This document shows, one piece after another, positions 16,678-24,476 of a stretch of 64,000 nt of DNA; position 1 is the stretch's first letter; each line of letters opens with the position of its first letter. The notes beneath the pieces were generated by a model, which saw nothing but the letters and a program-made list of their open reading frames with translations, was not told the origin of the DNA and searched no databases. This DNA is from CF-39 sp035651155 (GTDB lineage Bacteria > Chloroflexota > Limnocylindria > P2-11E): contig DASRGG010000001.1 of the NCBI GenBank assembly GCA_035651155.1, positions 31,404 through 95,403 of the forward strand, given 5' to 3'. A program made the position numbers and the translations under genes.

Positions 16678-17016
16678 GTGACGAAGCCAACGGTTGTCAG
16701 CGATCAGACCTTCGAGACCGAGGTCCTCAAGTCGGACACGCCGGTTCTCGTCGATTTCTGGGCCACCTGGTGCGGCCCCTGCCGCATGGTCGCGCCGATC
16801 CTCGAGGAGATCGCGAGCGAGCAGAGCTCGAGGGTACGCGTCGCGAAGCTCGACGTCGACGCGAATCCGGTCACCGCGGGACGCTTCGGCGTCCGTTCGA
16901 TCCCGACGATGATCCTCTTCAAGAACGGTCGCGAGGCGCAGCGCCTCGTGGGCTACATGCCCAAGGAGCGTCTCCTTCAGCTCCTGAACCCGCACCTCGA
17001 CACCGCGGCCGCGTGA
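16678..17016 (+). CDS. trxA: Thioredoxin
   Basis: 112 residues, cytoplasmic disulfide reductase. Active site WCGPC at about residue 31, cis-Pro in SIPTMILF at about 75, and closing GYMPKERLLQLL. GTG 16678 lies 8 nt after GGGAGGA. The stop overlaps the following YHS gene (GTGA), so the two are co-translated. Confidence 0.96.
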   Translation: MTKPTVVSDQTFETEVLKSDTPVLVDFWATWCGPCRMVAPILEEIASEQSSRVRVAKLDVDANPVTAGRFGVRSIPTMILFKNGREAQRLVGYMPKERLLQLLNPHLDTAAA

Positions 17017-17231
17017 AAGACAGCGGCGCCGCCGCGGGGCCGAAGATCCTCGACCCCGTGTGCGACATGATCGTCGCGGTCGACGACGCGCGTGAGAACG
17101 GCCTCACGCTCGCGATGGACGACCGCGAATACGCGTTCTGCTCGCCCGGCTGCATGAAGACCTTCGCCAAGGCGCCCACGCGCTTCCGCGCGAAGGTCGA
17201 TGCCTGGCTCGCGGCCGACCCTCAGCACTAG
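17013..17231 (+). CDS. YHS-domain metal-binding protein
   Basis: 72 residues. LDPVCDMIVA ... YAFCSPGCMKTFAKAP is a canonical YHS domain: Cys in PVCDM and a CSPGC pair. These domains bind copper, iron or zinc, often as appendages of metal transporters. GTG 17013 overlaps the trxA stop by 4 nt. The coupling suggests a thiol/metal handling partnership, but this is inference. Confidence 0.85.
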   Translation: MKDSGAAAGPKILDPVCDMIVAVDDARENGLTLAMDDREYAFCSPGCMKTFAKAPTRFRAKVDAWLAADPQH

Positions 17232-17268
17232 GCCGGAACAAACCGCCTTCCCGCGCGTCATCCGAGTG

Positions 17269-18591
17269 ATGAGACGCGCGCTCCTCGCAGCCGTGCTCGT
17301 GCTCGGCGCCTGCACGCCGCCGGCGGCTGAGAGGTCGCCGAGCGCTCCGCCCTCCTCGTCTGGCGCCTCGCCGCTGACCGTGCGCGCCGCCGGCACGCTG
17401 GTGCGGTCCGACGTCGCGCGGGCATCGGGCGATCTCGAGTCGGCCAGGCGCGCCGCGGCGGCGCTCGCCGCGCTCGACGCGGACCTGTTCGCGCAGCTCG
17501 CGAAGGGCGACGGCAATCTCGTCTTCTCGCCGTACAGCGTCGCCACCGCGCTCGCGATGACGCGCGACGGTGCCGTTGGGAAGACCCGCGCCGAGATGGA
17601 CGCCGTGCTCCACGCGAGCGACGCCGGCGACCTCGACGCCGCCTTCAACGCGCTCGACCGCGCGCTCGCGAAGCGTCCCGGCAGCTACCCGTTCGGGAAC
17701 ATCACCGTGCCGCTCGAGCTCGGCACGGCGAATCAGCTCTTCGTGCAGCGCGACCTCGAGCTCGCGAAAGCGTATCTCGATCAGCTCGCCGCGTACTACG
17801 GCACCGGCGTCGGTGTCGTCGACTACATCGCGGCGCGCGAGGACGCGCGCAAGACCATCAACGCGTGGGTCTCGGATCGCACGAAGACCCGTATCCCGGA
17901 GCTCGTCCCGCAGGGTGTGCTCGACGACCTGACGCGCCTCGTGCTCGTGAACGCGATCTACCTGAAGGCGAGGTGGGAGGTCCCGTTCGAGAAGTCGTTC
18001 ACGAAGGCCGCGCCGTTCCACCGTCTCGACGGCAGCGACGCGCAGGCGGAGCTCATGCGTCTCGGCACGATGCCGAACCTGCCGTACGCGCGCGGGACAC
18101 GGTTCCAGGCGGTGAGCCTGCCCTACCTCGGCGGGCTGTCGATGGTGCTCGTCGTGCCCGACGCCGGCTCGTTCGCGGCCGTCCAGTCGAGCCTCGGCGA
18201 CGCGTCGACGCTGCGCGGGATGCTGGACCTTCCCTCGCGCAAGATCGTCCGCCTCTCCATGCCGAAGTTCCAGCTCCGCTCGTCGGCGATGCTGAAGGGC
18301 ACGCTGTCGAAGCTCGGCATGCCGCTCGCCTTCACGGAGAACGCCGACTTCTCGGCGATGGCGCCGCGCGAGAAGCTGCTCCTACAGGAGGTCGCGCACC
18401 AGGCGTTCGTCGCCGTCGACGAGGACGGCACCGAAGCCGCCGCCGCGACCGCGGTGATCGCGGGCGCGACGAGCGCACCCTCCAACGTCGTCGAGCTCAC
18501 GATCGACCGGCCATTCGTCTTCGCGATCCGCGACGACGAGACGGGCGCGATCCTGTTCATGGGTCGCGTCGTCGACCCGACCGCGAAGTAG
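17269..18591 (+). CDS. Serpin-type protease inhibitor, lipoprotein
   Basis: 440 residues. The N-terminus MRRALLAAVLVLGAC is a lipoprotein signal (lipobox LGAC), so the inhibitor is displayed on the outer face of the membrane. The serpin core is complete: NLVFSPYSVATALAM at the start, NAIYLKARWEVPFE in the centre, and a hinge VDEDGTEAAAATAV followed by FVFAIRDDETGAILFMGRV. The small-residue hinge predicts an inhibitory rather than non-inhibitory serpin. The reactive P1 site lies between AVIAGATS and APSNVVEL; its exact position is uncertain. ATG 17269 is preferred to the adjacent GTG 17266. Confidence 0.93.
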   Translation: MRRALLAAVLVLGACTPPAAERSPSAPPSSSGASPLTVRAAGTLVRSDVARASGDLESARRAAAALAALDADLFAQLAKGDGNLVFSPYSVATALAMTRDGAVGKTRAEMDAVLHASDAGDLDAAFNALDRALAKRPGSYPFGNITVPLELGTANQLFVQRDLELAKAYLDQLAAYYGTGVGVVDYIAAREDARKTINAWVSDRTKTRIPELVPQGVLDDLTRLVLVNAIYLKARWEVPFEKSFTKAAPFHRLDGSDAQAELMRLGTMPNLPYARGTRFQAVSLPYLGGLSMVLVVPDAGSFAAVQSSLGDASTLRGMLDLPSRKIVRLSMPKFQLRSSAMLKGTLSKLGMPLAFTENADFSAMAPREKLLLQEVAHQAFVAVDEDGTEAAAATAVIAGATSAPSNVVELTIDRPFVFAIRDDETGAILFMGRVVDPTAK

Positions 18592-18639
18592 TCGCTGTCG
18601 GGGTCGGCACCACGCGGGCGCGGGGCAGGCGCGCGCCGA

Positions 18640-18740
18640 GCAGGTGCCGAGAGGCTGTGACCAGCCGCCACGCGCAGCGGCACGATGCGCACGCCGAGCG
18701 CGCCGAGCACGCCGCTCGCGCCGGCGACGAAGATCCGCAC
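18640..18740 (-). pseudogene. N-terminal remnant of an NAD(P)-dependent epimerase
   Basis: Reading leftwards from GTG 18740 the sequence MRIFVAGASGVLG is the Rossmann start of extended SDR epimerases (GxxGxxG), followed by VPLRVAAGHSL. After about 32 residues the family match ends. It lies in the 213-bp gap between the serpin and DJ-1 genes and looks like a gene truncated to its first 100 bp. Confidence 0.5.
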
Positions 18741-18804
18741 GCCCGCAGGCTGGGGCCTGCCGCGTACGATCGAGGAAACGCACATCGGCTTGGGAGGTCC
18801 AGAC

Positions 18805-19329
18805 ATGAAGGTCGCGTGCGTGCTGGCCAACGGATTCGAGGACTCGGAGTTCAAGCAGCCCTACGACGCGCTGAGGGAGGCGGGCCACGAGGTCACGATC
18901 GTCGGCCTCCAGGCAGGACAGCACCTCACGGGCGACAAAGGGCGCGAGACCGCGACGGTCGAGAAGGCGTTCGCGGACGTGCGGCCCGACCAGTTCGACG
19001 CCCTCCTGATCCCGGGAGGCTTCTCGCCGGACCGCCTGCGCGCGCATCCGGTCGCGGTGGAGTTCGTGGGGGCGTTCTTCGACGCGCGGAAGCCGATCAT
19101 GGCGATCTGCCACGGTCCGCAGATCTTCATCCCCGCGGGGAAGTACAGGGACCACCGGCTCACCGCGTGGAAGACGATCCAGTCCGACCTCAAGCTGCTG
19201 GGCGCGGACGTCGTCGACGAGGAGGTCGTGGTCGATCGCAACCTCGTCACGTCGCGTCAGCCGCAGGACATCCCGGCGTTCATCCGCGAGGGGTTGAAGC
19301 TGCTGGAGGCCACGCCCGCGCGCCGTTAG
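18805..19329 (+). CDS. DJ-1/PfpI family protein
   Basis: 174 residues. The nucleophile elbow ICHGPQ (Cys about residue 99) and the N-terminal strand KVACVLANGFEDSEF are those of the PfpI/YhbO branch, known as protein/nucleotide deglycases or glyoxalase-like stress proteins; some were first called proteases. KYRDHRLTAWKTIQSDL is the usual following segment. ATG 18805 has SD GGGAGG 8 nt upstream. Confidence 0.92.
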   Translation: MKVACVLANGFEDSEFKQPYDALREAGHEVTIVGLQAGQHLTGDKGRETATVEKAFADVRPDQFDALLIPGGFSPDRLRAHPVAVEFVGAFFDARKPIMAICHGPQIFIPAGKYRDHRLTAWKTIQSDLKLLGADVVDEEVVVDRNLVTSRQPQDIPAFIREGLKLLEATPARR

Positions 19330-19340
19330 GCGAAGGCTCG

Positions 19341-19973
19341 CTAGACGAGCTCCAGGTCGAGCTGCGCGAAGTCGCCGTCCGTCCGCGTCGCTCCTGGGCG
19401 GCACGTCACCGGACCGCGGAACAGCGGGCCGCTGAACGTGAAGGAGTGGTACTCGCCGTTCTCGCCGGCGGGATCGATCGGCTCGGACGCGATCTCCCGC
19501 ACGAAGCGCTCGTCGATGATCCGGCCGAGCCAGCGCTCGTCGAGCTTCGAACGCTCGACGCAGGTGACGATCGCACGCGATCCCGAGGCCACGAATTCAC
19601 GCAGCAGGTCCGCCGACCGCTCGCCCCAGATCGGCTCGAGGTGCGCGAGGCCGGCCGCGCGCACGCGGTCCTCGAACCAGGCGCGCACGTCCGCGAGGTG
19701 GATGTCCCCGAACGCGAGGCCGGTGAAGCCGTCGCGACCGAGCTCGTCCAGCATGGTCCGGAACGTGGCTTCGTAGCGCTCCCAGGCGGTCGCGTACTGC
19801 GCGAGCTCGACGCCGATCGCGTCGGCCTGCTCCTGGATCAGCTCGCGGCGCGTCGCGTGGAAGCGCACCCGGCCGGATGCGGGATCGTAGAAGTTCACCA
19901 GTCGCGCGACCTCGAGACCTTTCGCGCGCGCGCGCAGGAGAGCGAGAGCGCTGTCCTTGCCGCCGGACCACAT
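19341..19973 (-). CDS. PP-loop ATP pyrophosphatase, diphthine-ammonia ligase family (Dph6-like)
   Basis: 210 residues. The PP-loop SGGKDSALAL at residues 3-12 binds ATP; GLAFGDIHLADVRAWFE and EPIWGERSADLLREF are the family signatures of Dph6/MJ0570-like proteins. True diphthamide synthesis is absent from bacteria, so the bacterial substrate is unknown. ATG 19973 starts only two residues before the PP-loop; family members usually have a few residues more (in-frame ERYAL precedes it), so a non-canonical upstream start is possible. It follows the Cys-rich gene by 13 nt. Confidence 0.8.
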   Translation of the reverse strand: MWSGGKDSALALLRARAKGLEVARLVNFYDPASGRVRFHATRRELIQEQADAIGVELAQYATAWERYEATFRTMLDELGRDGFTGLAFGDIHLADVRAWFEDRVRAAGLAHLEPIWGERSADLLREFVASGSRAIVTCVERSKLDERWLGRIIDERFVREIASEPIDPAGENGEYHSFTFSGPLFRGPVTCRPGATRTDGDFAQLDLELV

Positions 19974-19986
19974 GAGCGCGTACCGC

Positions 19987-20397
19987 TCATTCGAGCCCGA
20001 ACGTGTCGGCGATGAGGCCGTCGCGCACCTCCTTCACGCACAGCCCCGCGACGCAGCCGCGGGCGCCGCACGCGCTGGTGCAGTAATGCGCCCGCGCGCA
20101 CTCGACGCAGAGCAGCATGCCGCCGCAGACCTCGCAGATGCCGTGACGGCCAGGGTCGATCGCGTGTCCGCAGGTCGCGCGACCGCCGGCGTCGTGTGTC
20201 CGGCGTACGCGTTCCCAGAGCGAGGCCCAGATCGCCCGGCGCTCCACGTCGCTCGGCGGCCGACCGACGATCTCGCGGAACGCCAGGACGCCGCGCGCGG
20301 CGAGCGTGCCCCAGGCCTTGGGGACGGCGTTCGCGGTCGAGCGGACGAGCTCGGGCTCGCTCGCGATGGTGTGCTGAACGGCGCGCTCCACCGACAC
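19987..20397 (-). CDS. Cys-rich putative zinc-binding protein
   Basis: 136 residues from GTG 20397. The second half has nine cysteines in pairs (CGH, ICEVCGG, LCVEC, HYCTSACGARGC, LC), suggesting a double zinc-finger knuckle. The first half is helical and unassigned. The start lies 7 nt after TAGGCT, the reverse-strand face of a shared promoter with the BtuF-like gene. No homologue recognised. Confidence 0.6.
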   Translation of the reverse strand: MSVERAVQHTIASEPELVRSTANAVPKAWGTLAARGVLAFREIVGRPPSDVERRAIWASLWERVRRTHDAGGRATCGHAIDPGRHGICEVCGGMLLCVECARAHYCTSACGARGCVAGLCVKEVRDGLIADTFGLE

Positions 20398-20403
20398 GAG
20401 CCC

Positions 20404-20410
20404 TAGCCTA
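20404..20410. promoter_or_regulatory. Symmetric divergent -10 element
   Basis: TAGCCT (20404-20409, + strand) lies 6 nt before ATG 20416. On the other strand TAGGCT (20410-20405) lies 7 nt before GTG 20397. The two boxes overlap in a near-palindrome, so one short element may fire both divergent, leaderless genes. Confidence 0.55.
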
Positions 20411-20415
20411 CGGGC

Positions 20416-21306
20416 ATGCGCGTCGTCTCCCTCGTCCCGGCCGCTACGGAGATCGCCTACGCGATCGGTGCGGGGGACGAGCTCGTGGCCGTCACGCACG
20501 ACTGCGACTACCCGACGGCGGCCACGGTGCTCCCACGCGTGACGCGGTCGACGATCGCCGGCGGGTCGAGCAGTCGCGATATCGATGCCGCCGTCCGCGA
20601 GGCGTCCGAGCGCGGCGAGAGCACCTTCCATCTCGATCCAGCCGCGCTCGCTGCCGTGCGCCCGGACGTGCTCCTCGGGCAGACCCTCTGTTCGGTCTGC
20701 GCGGTCACCGTGGCGCAGCTCCCGGCGACGCCGGGTCCCGCACCGGCGGTCGTGCCGCTCGACGGCGCTTCGCTCGAGGGGATCTTCGAGGACATTCGCC
20801 GGGTCGGTTCGGCACTCGGCCGCGGCGCCGAAGCGGCGGCGGTCCTGTCCTCGCTCCGCCGGCGCGTCGCGGCCGTGCAGGCGCGCGTCGCCGGGGCGCG
20901 GCGCCCCAGTGTCGTATGCCTCGAATGGCTGGACCCGCTGTTCGTCGCGGGTCATTGGGTTCCCGAGCAGGTCGAGCACGCCGGCGGCACCGAGCTGCTC
21001 GGCCGGCGGGGTGTGTCCTCGATCGACGTCCCGGACGACGAGCTGTTCCGCGCCGATCCGGAGGTGCTCGTCCTGCTGCCGTGTGGGTTCGACGCCGACC
21101 GTGCCGTGGCGGAGTCCGCCCGGCTGCGCGCCGATCCGCGATGGGAAGGAATGCGCGCCGTTCGCGCGGGAAGGGTCTTCGCCGTGGACGGCAACGCGTA
21201 CTTCAGCCGGCCCGGTCCGCGCGTCGTGGACGGGATCGAGCTGCTCGCGTCGATCCTGCACCCGGATCGCGTCTCGTCCTCGATCCGCCCGATCCGCCTG
21301 CGCTAG
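20416..21306 (+). CDS. Cobalamin/siderophore-binding-like periplasmic-fold protein without signal peptide (BtuF-like)
   Basis: 296 residues. VVSLVPAATEIAYAIGAGDELVAVTHDCDYP is the BtuF/FepB type-III binding-fold start, and VVCLEWLDPLFVAGHWVPEQV the middle signature of the cobalamin-binding subgroup. No signal peptide or lipobox precedes the fold and none could: the ATG is fixed by the leaderless promoter. It is therefore probably cytoplasmic, unlike a transporter receptor. No BtuCD genes lie nearby. Confidence 0.8.
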   Translation: MRVVSLVPAATEIAYAIGAGDELVAVTHDCDYPTAATVLPRVTRSTIAGGSSSRDIDAAVREASERGESTFHLDPAALAAVRPDVLLGQTLCSVCAVTVAQLPATPGPAPAVVPLDGASLEGIFEDIRRVGSALGRGAEAAAVLSSLRRRVAAVQARVAGARRPSVVCLEWLDPLFVAGHWVPEQVEHAGGTELLGRRGVSSIDVPDDELFRADPEVLVLLPCGFDADRAVAESARLRADPRWEGMRAVRAGRVFAVDGNAYFSRPGPRVVDGIELLASILHPDRVSSSIRPIRLR

Positions 21307-21336
21307 CACCGGGCGTCGGCTCTACTCTCTCCGGCG

Positions 21337-22242
21337 ATGCAGTACCGCCCGCTCGGCCGCACCGGTGTCCAGGTCTCCGCGCTCGGTCTCGGCACGAACC
21401 AATTCGGCCGCGTCGTGGACGAGGCCGGCGCCAGGTCGATCATCGACCGCGCGCAGGAGCTCGGCGTGAACTTCATCGATACGGCCGAGATGTACGGAGC
21501 CGGCGCGTCCGAGCAGCTGCTGGGGAAGGCGCTCGCCGGGCGCCGCCACGAGTTCGTGCTCGCGACGAAGACCGGCGCCGGAAGCGACCCGGGGCGGTTG
21601 ACGCGCAAGCGGATCGCGCAGCGGCTCGACGAGACGCTGCGCCGTCTCGCGACCGACTTCGTCGACATCTACTACCTCCACTTCCCCGATCCGGCGACGC
21701 CCCTCGAGGAATCGCTGCGTGCCCTCGAGGACGCGACGCGCGCGGGAAAGGTCCGCTACGCGGGGATCTCGAATCACGCCGCGTGGCGCGTCGCGGAGGC
21801 CATCGGTATCGCCCAGCGCCACGGCTGGTCACAGGTGGTCGTATCGCAGATGGAGTACAGCCTCCTCGAGCGCGCGGTCGAGCAGGACATGGTGCCGGCG
21901 TGCGAACACTTCGGTCTCTCGCTCGTGCCGTACTCGCCGCTCGCCGGCGGCTTCCTCACCGGGAAGTACGAGCGTGGTGTGCCGCCCGCGGCGAACACGC
22001 GCTTCGGGCGCGCGCCGCAGCGCGCGCGGCTCCTCACCGAGGAGAACTTCGCGAAGCTCGATGGCTGGCGCTCGTTCGCACGTGAGCGTGGCCATGAGGT
22101 GGGGGAGCTCGCCGTCGCGTGGCTGCTCGCGCACCCAGTCGTGTGCTCGGTGATCGCCGGCGCGACGTCGGCGGAGCAGGTCGCTGCGAACGCGAAGGCC
22201 GCCGAGTGGACACTCACGCCGGACGAGGTGTCAGCGCTCTAG
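21337..22242 (+). CDS. Aldo/keto reductase
   Basis: 301 residues, NADPH-dependent (alpha/beta)8-barrel oxidoreductase. Catalytic tetrad: Asp and Tyr in FIDTAEMYG (about residues 48-54), Lys in LATKTG (about 76), His in YYLHFPD (about 112). SPLAGGFLTGKYERG and the C-terminal AGATSAEQV cofactor loop are typical of the AKR group near general stress protein 69/YajO. A TACTCT box lies 8 nt before ATG 21337. Substrate unknown. Confidence 0.92.
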   Translation: MQYRPLGRTGVQVSALGLGTNQFGRVVDEAGARSIIDRAQELGVNFIDTAEMYGAGASEQLLGKALAGRRHEFVLATKTGAGSDPGRLTRKRIAQRLDETLRRLATDFVDIYYLHFPDPATPLEESLRALEDATRAGKVRYAGISNHAAWRVAEAIGIAQRHGWSQVVVSQMEYSLLERAVEQDMVPACEHFGLSLVPYSPLAGGFLTGKYERGVPPAANTRFGRAPQRARLLTEENFAKLDGWRSFARERGHEVGELAVAWLLAHPVVCSVIAGATSAEQVAANAKAAEWTLTPDEVSAL

Positions 22243-22429
22243 GCGGTCCTCCCGCGACCGGGAACGTGACGCGCTGACCCATATCGCGGTGGACGAACGT
22301 CGAGCAGGTCCCAGGTGTAGACGTGAGCGTCGCCCCGCCGGCCTTCCCGGGCTCGAGGTCCTCGACCGCGGCCATCTCCTTGCTCACCTCGCCGATCGGA
22401 TAGACGACGAAGTCGTGGGTGACCTTCAT
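22214..22429 (-). CDS. Small conserved-looking protein, unknown
   Basis: 71 residues from ATG 22429, with a good SD (GGGGGAG, 3 nt spacer). Sequence starts MKVTHDFVVYPIGEVSKEMA and contains GTCSTFVHRDMGQRVTF; no family recognised. Its 3' end overlaps the aldo/keto reductase gene by 29 bp in convergent orientation. It is the last chromosomal gene before the island. Confidence 0.5.
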   Translation of the reverse strand: MKVTHDFVVYPIGEVSKEMAAVEDLEPGKAGGATLTSTPGTCSTFVHRDMGQRVTFPVAGGPPRALTPRPA

Positions 22430-22476
22430 GGCTCCCCCGTACACTCGGCGTCGCGCGTCTCTTCGGCGACGCGCTC

Positions 22477-22563
22477 GAGAGTGCGAGGCATCCGGTGATG
22501 TCCTCGGTCTTCAAAACCGTTGACGGCGCAAGCCGTCCGTGGGTTCGGATCCCACCCCCTCCG
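22477..22563 (+). pseudogene. selC: Chimeric tRNA-Sec at the left island junction (attL)
   Basis: The 5' side folds as tRNA-Sec: 8-nt acceptor GAGAGTGC (22477-22484), 6-bp D stem GGCATC/GATGTC with CGGT loop, anticodon loop CTTCAAA with TCA (22511-22513), variable arm GACGGC-GCAA-GCCGTC, and T arm GTGGG-TTCGGAT-CCCAC. The 3' acceptor strand is CCCCTCCG (22556-22563), which cannot pair with GAGAGTGC. The missing partner GCACTCTC is at 40028-40035. So this is the chromosomal 5' half joined to island DNA by recombination; it should not give a functional tRNA. A TACACT box lies 31 nt upstream of the tRNA start. Confidence 0.85.
22505..22526 (+). other. Integration core, left copy (22 bp)
   Basis: The 22 bases from the anticodon stem into the variable arm (beginning CGGTCTTCAAAACC) are identical to 39971-39992; bases on both sides differ. 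This fits the crossover core of a tyrosine recombinase targeting the anticodon arm. Confidence 0.85.
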
Positions 22564-22620
22564 CATTTCGCTCGGGAATTCGCCGTTCCGGGGTCGAATC
22601 AGTTGAGGAGCGTGGGGTTC

Positions 22621-22680
22621 GTACAGCCAACGTACAGCCAATGGGTCGGGACAACGCGGGACGAGTCGGAACCAGTCGGG
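22621..22680 (+). repeat. Probable integrase arm sites, left end
   Basis: Two tandem GTACAGCCAA units (22621-22630, 22632-22641) followed by TGGGTCGGGAC...GCGGGACGAGTCGG. The same layout in the same orientation occurs at 39838-39900 inside the right end. The 253 bp between the tRNA fragment and the first cargo gene (22564-22816) hold nothing else that I can support. Confidence 0.55.
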
Positions 22681-22816
22681 ATTGAGGCACTCAACGCTCC
22701 GCACCCGATTGTCGATTCGATCGGTGAGCGAGGCCTCGCTAGAGTTCGCGCGGGTGAACGACGGCAGCGTCCTGCCGAGCATTCCTGATCTGTTTCGCCT
22801 CCACGCGAGGTGCAAC

Positions 22817-23317
22817 ATGAGCGCGAACGTGTGCCGTTCTCAAGCGGAAGCCGCGACCGTCTGCCTCGGCCGCCACCACACATCCCCGACCCGTCTCGAT
22901 GTGAGCTTCTGGGAGAGCACGGACGGGCAGGCGCTACAGCTCGAGTGGCCGATGCCGGACGACAGGGCAAGAGCCAGTTGGCTGAACCGGGACGACGCCA
23001 CCCGGGACGGGGCGTATGCGATCGTTTTGTCGGTGCTTGAGGTCACGCGCGGGCTCCTCCCTCTGTCCCGGACAATGACGCGGTCCGGCGCTGATTGGTG
23101 GGTTGTTCCGGCGGACCGCCTCGCTGCAGATTCCCATCTCAACTACGAGGACGCGATACGCGTCGAGGTCTCGGGGATGGACCGGTGTCGCAGTGAGGGA
23201 GCTCTGCTGGGCCGACTGCAGGACAAGACCGAGCAGGTACGACGTGGTGGCGATGGACCGGCGATGGCCGGAGTGGTCGCCTTTGAGACGCGCCGCGTCG
23301 CGTTCCGGAGCGCGTGA
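22817..23317 (+). CDS. Unknown island protein A
   Basis: 166 residues from ATG 22817 (GAGGTG just upstream). Soluble; contains LDVSFWESTDGQALQLEWP and later SGADWWVVPADRL. No family recognised. The frame is open further upstream, but the SD and the composition favour this start. It overlaps gene B by 4 nt (GTGA), so the two form a coupled pair right behind the attachment site. Codon third positions are more A/T-rich than in the chromosomal neighbours, a sign of transfer. Confidence 0.55.
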   Translation: MSANVCRSQAEAATVCLGRHHTSPTRLDVSFWESTDGQALQLEWPMPDDRARASWLNRDDATRDGAYAIVLSVLEVTRGLLPLSRTMTRSGADWWVVPADRLAADSHLNYEDAIRVEVSGMDRCRSEGALLGRLQDKTEQVRRGGDGPAMAGVVAFETRRVAFRSA

Positions 23318-24444
23318 AACCAATGTCTGTCGAACTCCACGACCGGGCGATGCAGGTGGCCGCCGACGCGGGCGAGCGGGCTCGCGCCGGCGATGCGGAA
23401 GGGTCTCGCGCGCTGCTGGTCGAAGCAGCCAACCTTGAGGCCCAGGCCTATGAGCTGATTCCAGGTGAGCGCCGTCGGACCCGTGGCGCAATCGCCGTGA
23501 GCGCCGTATCGCTGTGGCTCCAGGCTGGGGACGAGCGCATGGCCGCCGCCCTCGCCGCTCGCGTTCTGGCAGCTGATGATCTCCCTGAGGCGGCTCGGAC
23601 GGAGCTGGTCAACGTCATTGTCGACACGCAGCGAAGGCGACAGGCCGCTAGCAGCGGCCGCGTATCCGCACTCGGTTCGTTCGAAGTCGCGTTGAGAGGC
23701 CCGGACATTCGGGTGGCTGGTGCGGTGCCGCTCGAGACGGTGCTCTTGAAGATGGATCAGTTCAGGAACTACATCTTCCGCGTTGGGGAGCTTGTCCTTC
23801 AGTTGCCGTTCAGAACGAGCCGTGCCGCCTCTGAGCTGGCAGACTCGATTGTCCCCATCGTGTCGCCCGCAACGATCGGTAGCTACCGCTTCGAGCTCGG
23901 AGTGGAGCTTCTTCCAGAGCAGCTGACGCTCGTGTCGGAGCGCCGACGGATTGACCCTGACGAGATTGCTGCTCGGGCATTCGAGATCATCGACGAGGCG
24001 GTGACGTCACCGGACACTCTCGGTGAGCGTGTACGTGAGCCGCTGTACACGGACTGGTTCACTCGGTCGATTCGTGGTCTAGCTCCGACCGGGAAAGGCC
24101 TGAACGAGATCGAGGTGTCGCGGCCCGCTACAAGGTCATCTACGAAGTTGCTGCCCGAGTCAGGCAAGCAGCTGGATCGGCTCATCCAGGCTGCGCGGCG
24201 CGCGGCGCGCAAGGACTTGGCGTCCCAGCCCCAGGAGGTAGAGGCACTCGGGAAATTGCGCGCGGTGCACCTGGACAAAGGCTGGGTCGTCGTGGTCGAC
24301 GAGCGTGGGGCCGAGCATCAGTTCGACATCGGCGCCGGCGTGTTCGACGACGTCATCGGACCCCTTGTGAACCACCGCGTGAAGATCGCTGCGACCCGCG
24401 AGGGTCGGAATCTCGTCGCCCAGGACATCGTCGAAGCCGAGTAG
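23314..24444 (+). CDS. Unknown island protein B, helical N-terminus
   Basis: 376 residues from GTG 23314, overlapping gene A. Residues 1-115 are alpha-helical and TPR-like (repeated A...G....A..L..EA pattern with RTRGAIAVSAVSLWLQAGDE). Residues 115-376 contain beta-rich sequence, including SYRFELGVELLPEQL and a C-terminal VVVVDERGAEHQFDIGAGVFDD. No enzymatic motif is evident. The A-B pair is convergent with the integrase gene. It could be a two-component defence or regulatory module, but nothing in the sequence proves that. Confidence 0.6.
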   Translation: MKPMSVELHDRAMQVAADAGERARAGDAEGSRALLVEAANLEAQAYELIPGERRRTRGAIAVSAVSLWLQAGDERMAAALAARVLAADDLPEAARTELVNVIVDTQRRRQAASSGRVSALGSFEVALRGPDIRVAGAVPLETVLLKMDQFRNYIFRVGELVLQLPFRTSRAASELADSIVPIVSPATIGSYRFELGVELLPEQLTLVSERRRIDPDEIAARAFEIIDEAVTSPDTLGERVREPLYTDWFTRSIRGLAPTGKGLNEIEVSRPATRSSTKLLPESGKQLDRLIQAARRAARKDLASQPQEVEALGKLRAVHLDKGWVVVVDERGAEHQFDIGAGVFDDVIGPLVNHRVKIAATREGRNLVAQDIVEAE

Positions 24445-24476
24445 GGTCTTCGAGGCGGGACGAGCAGAACGCCAAG

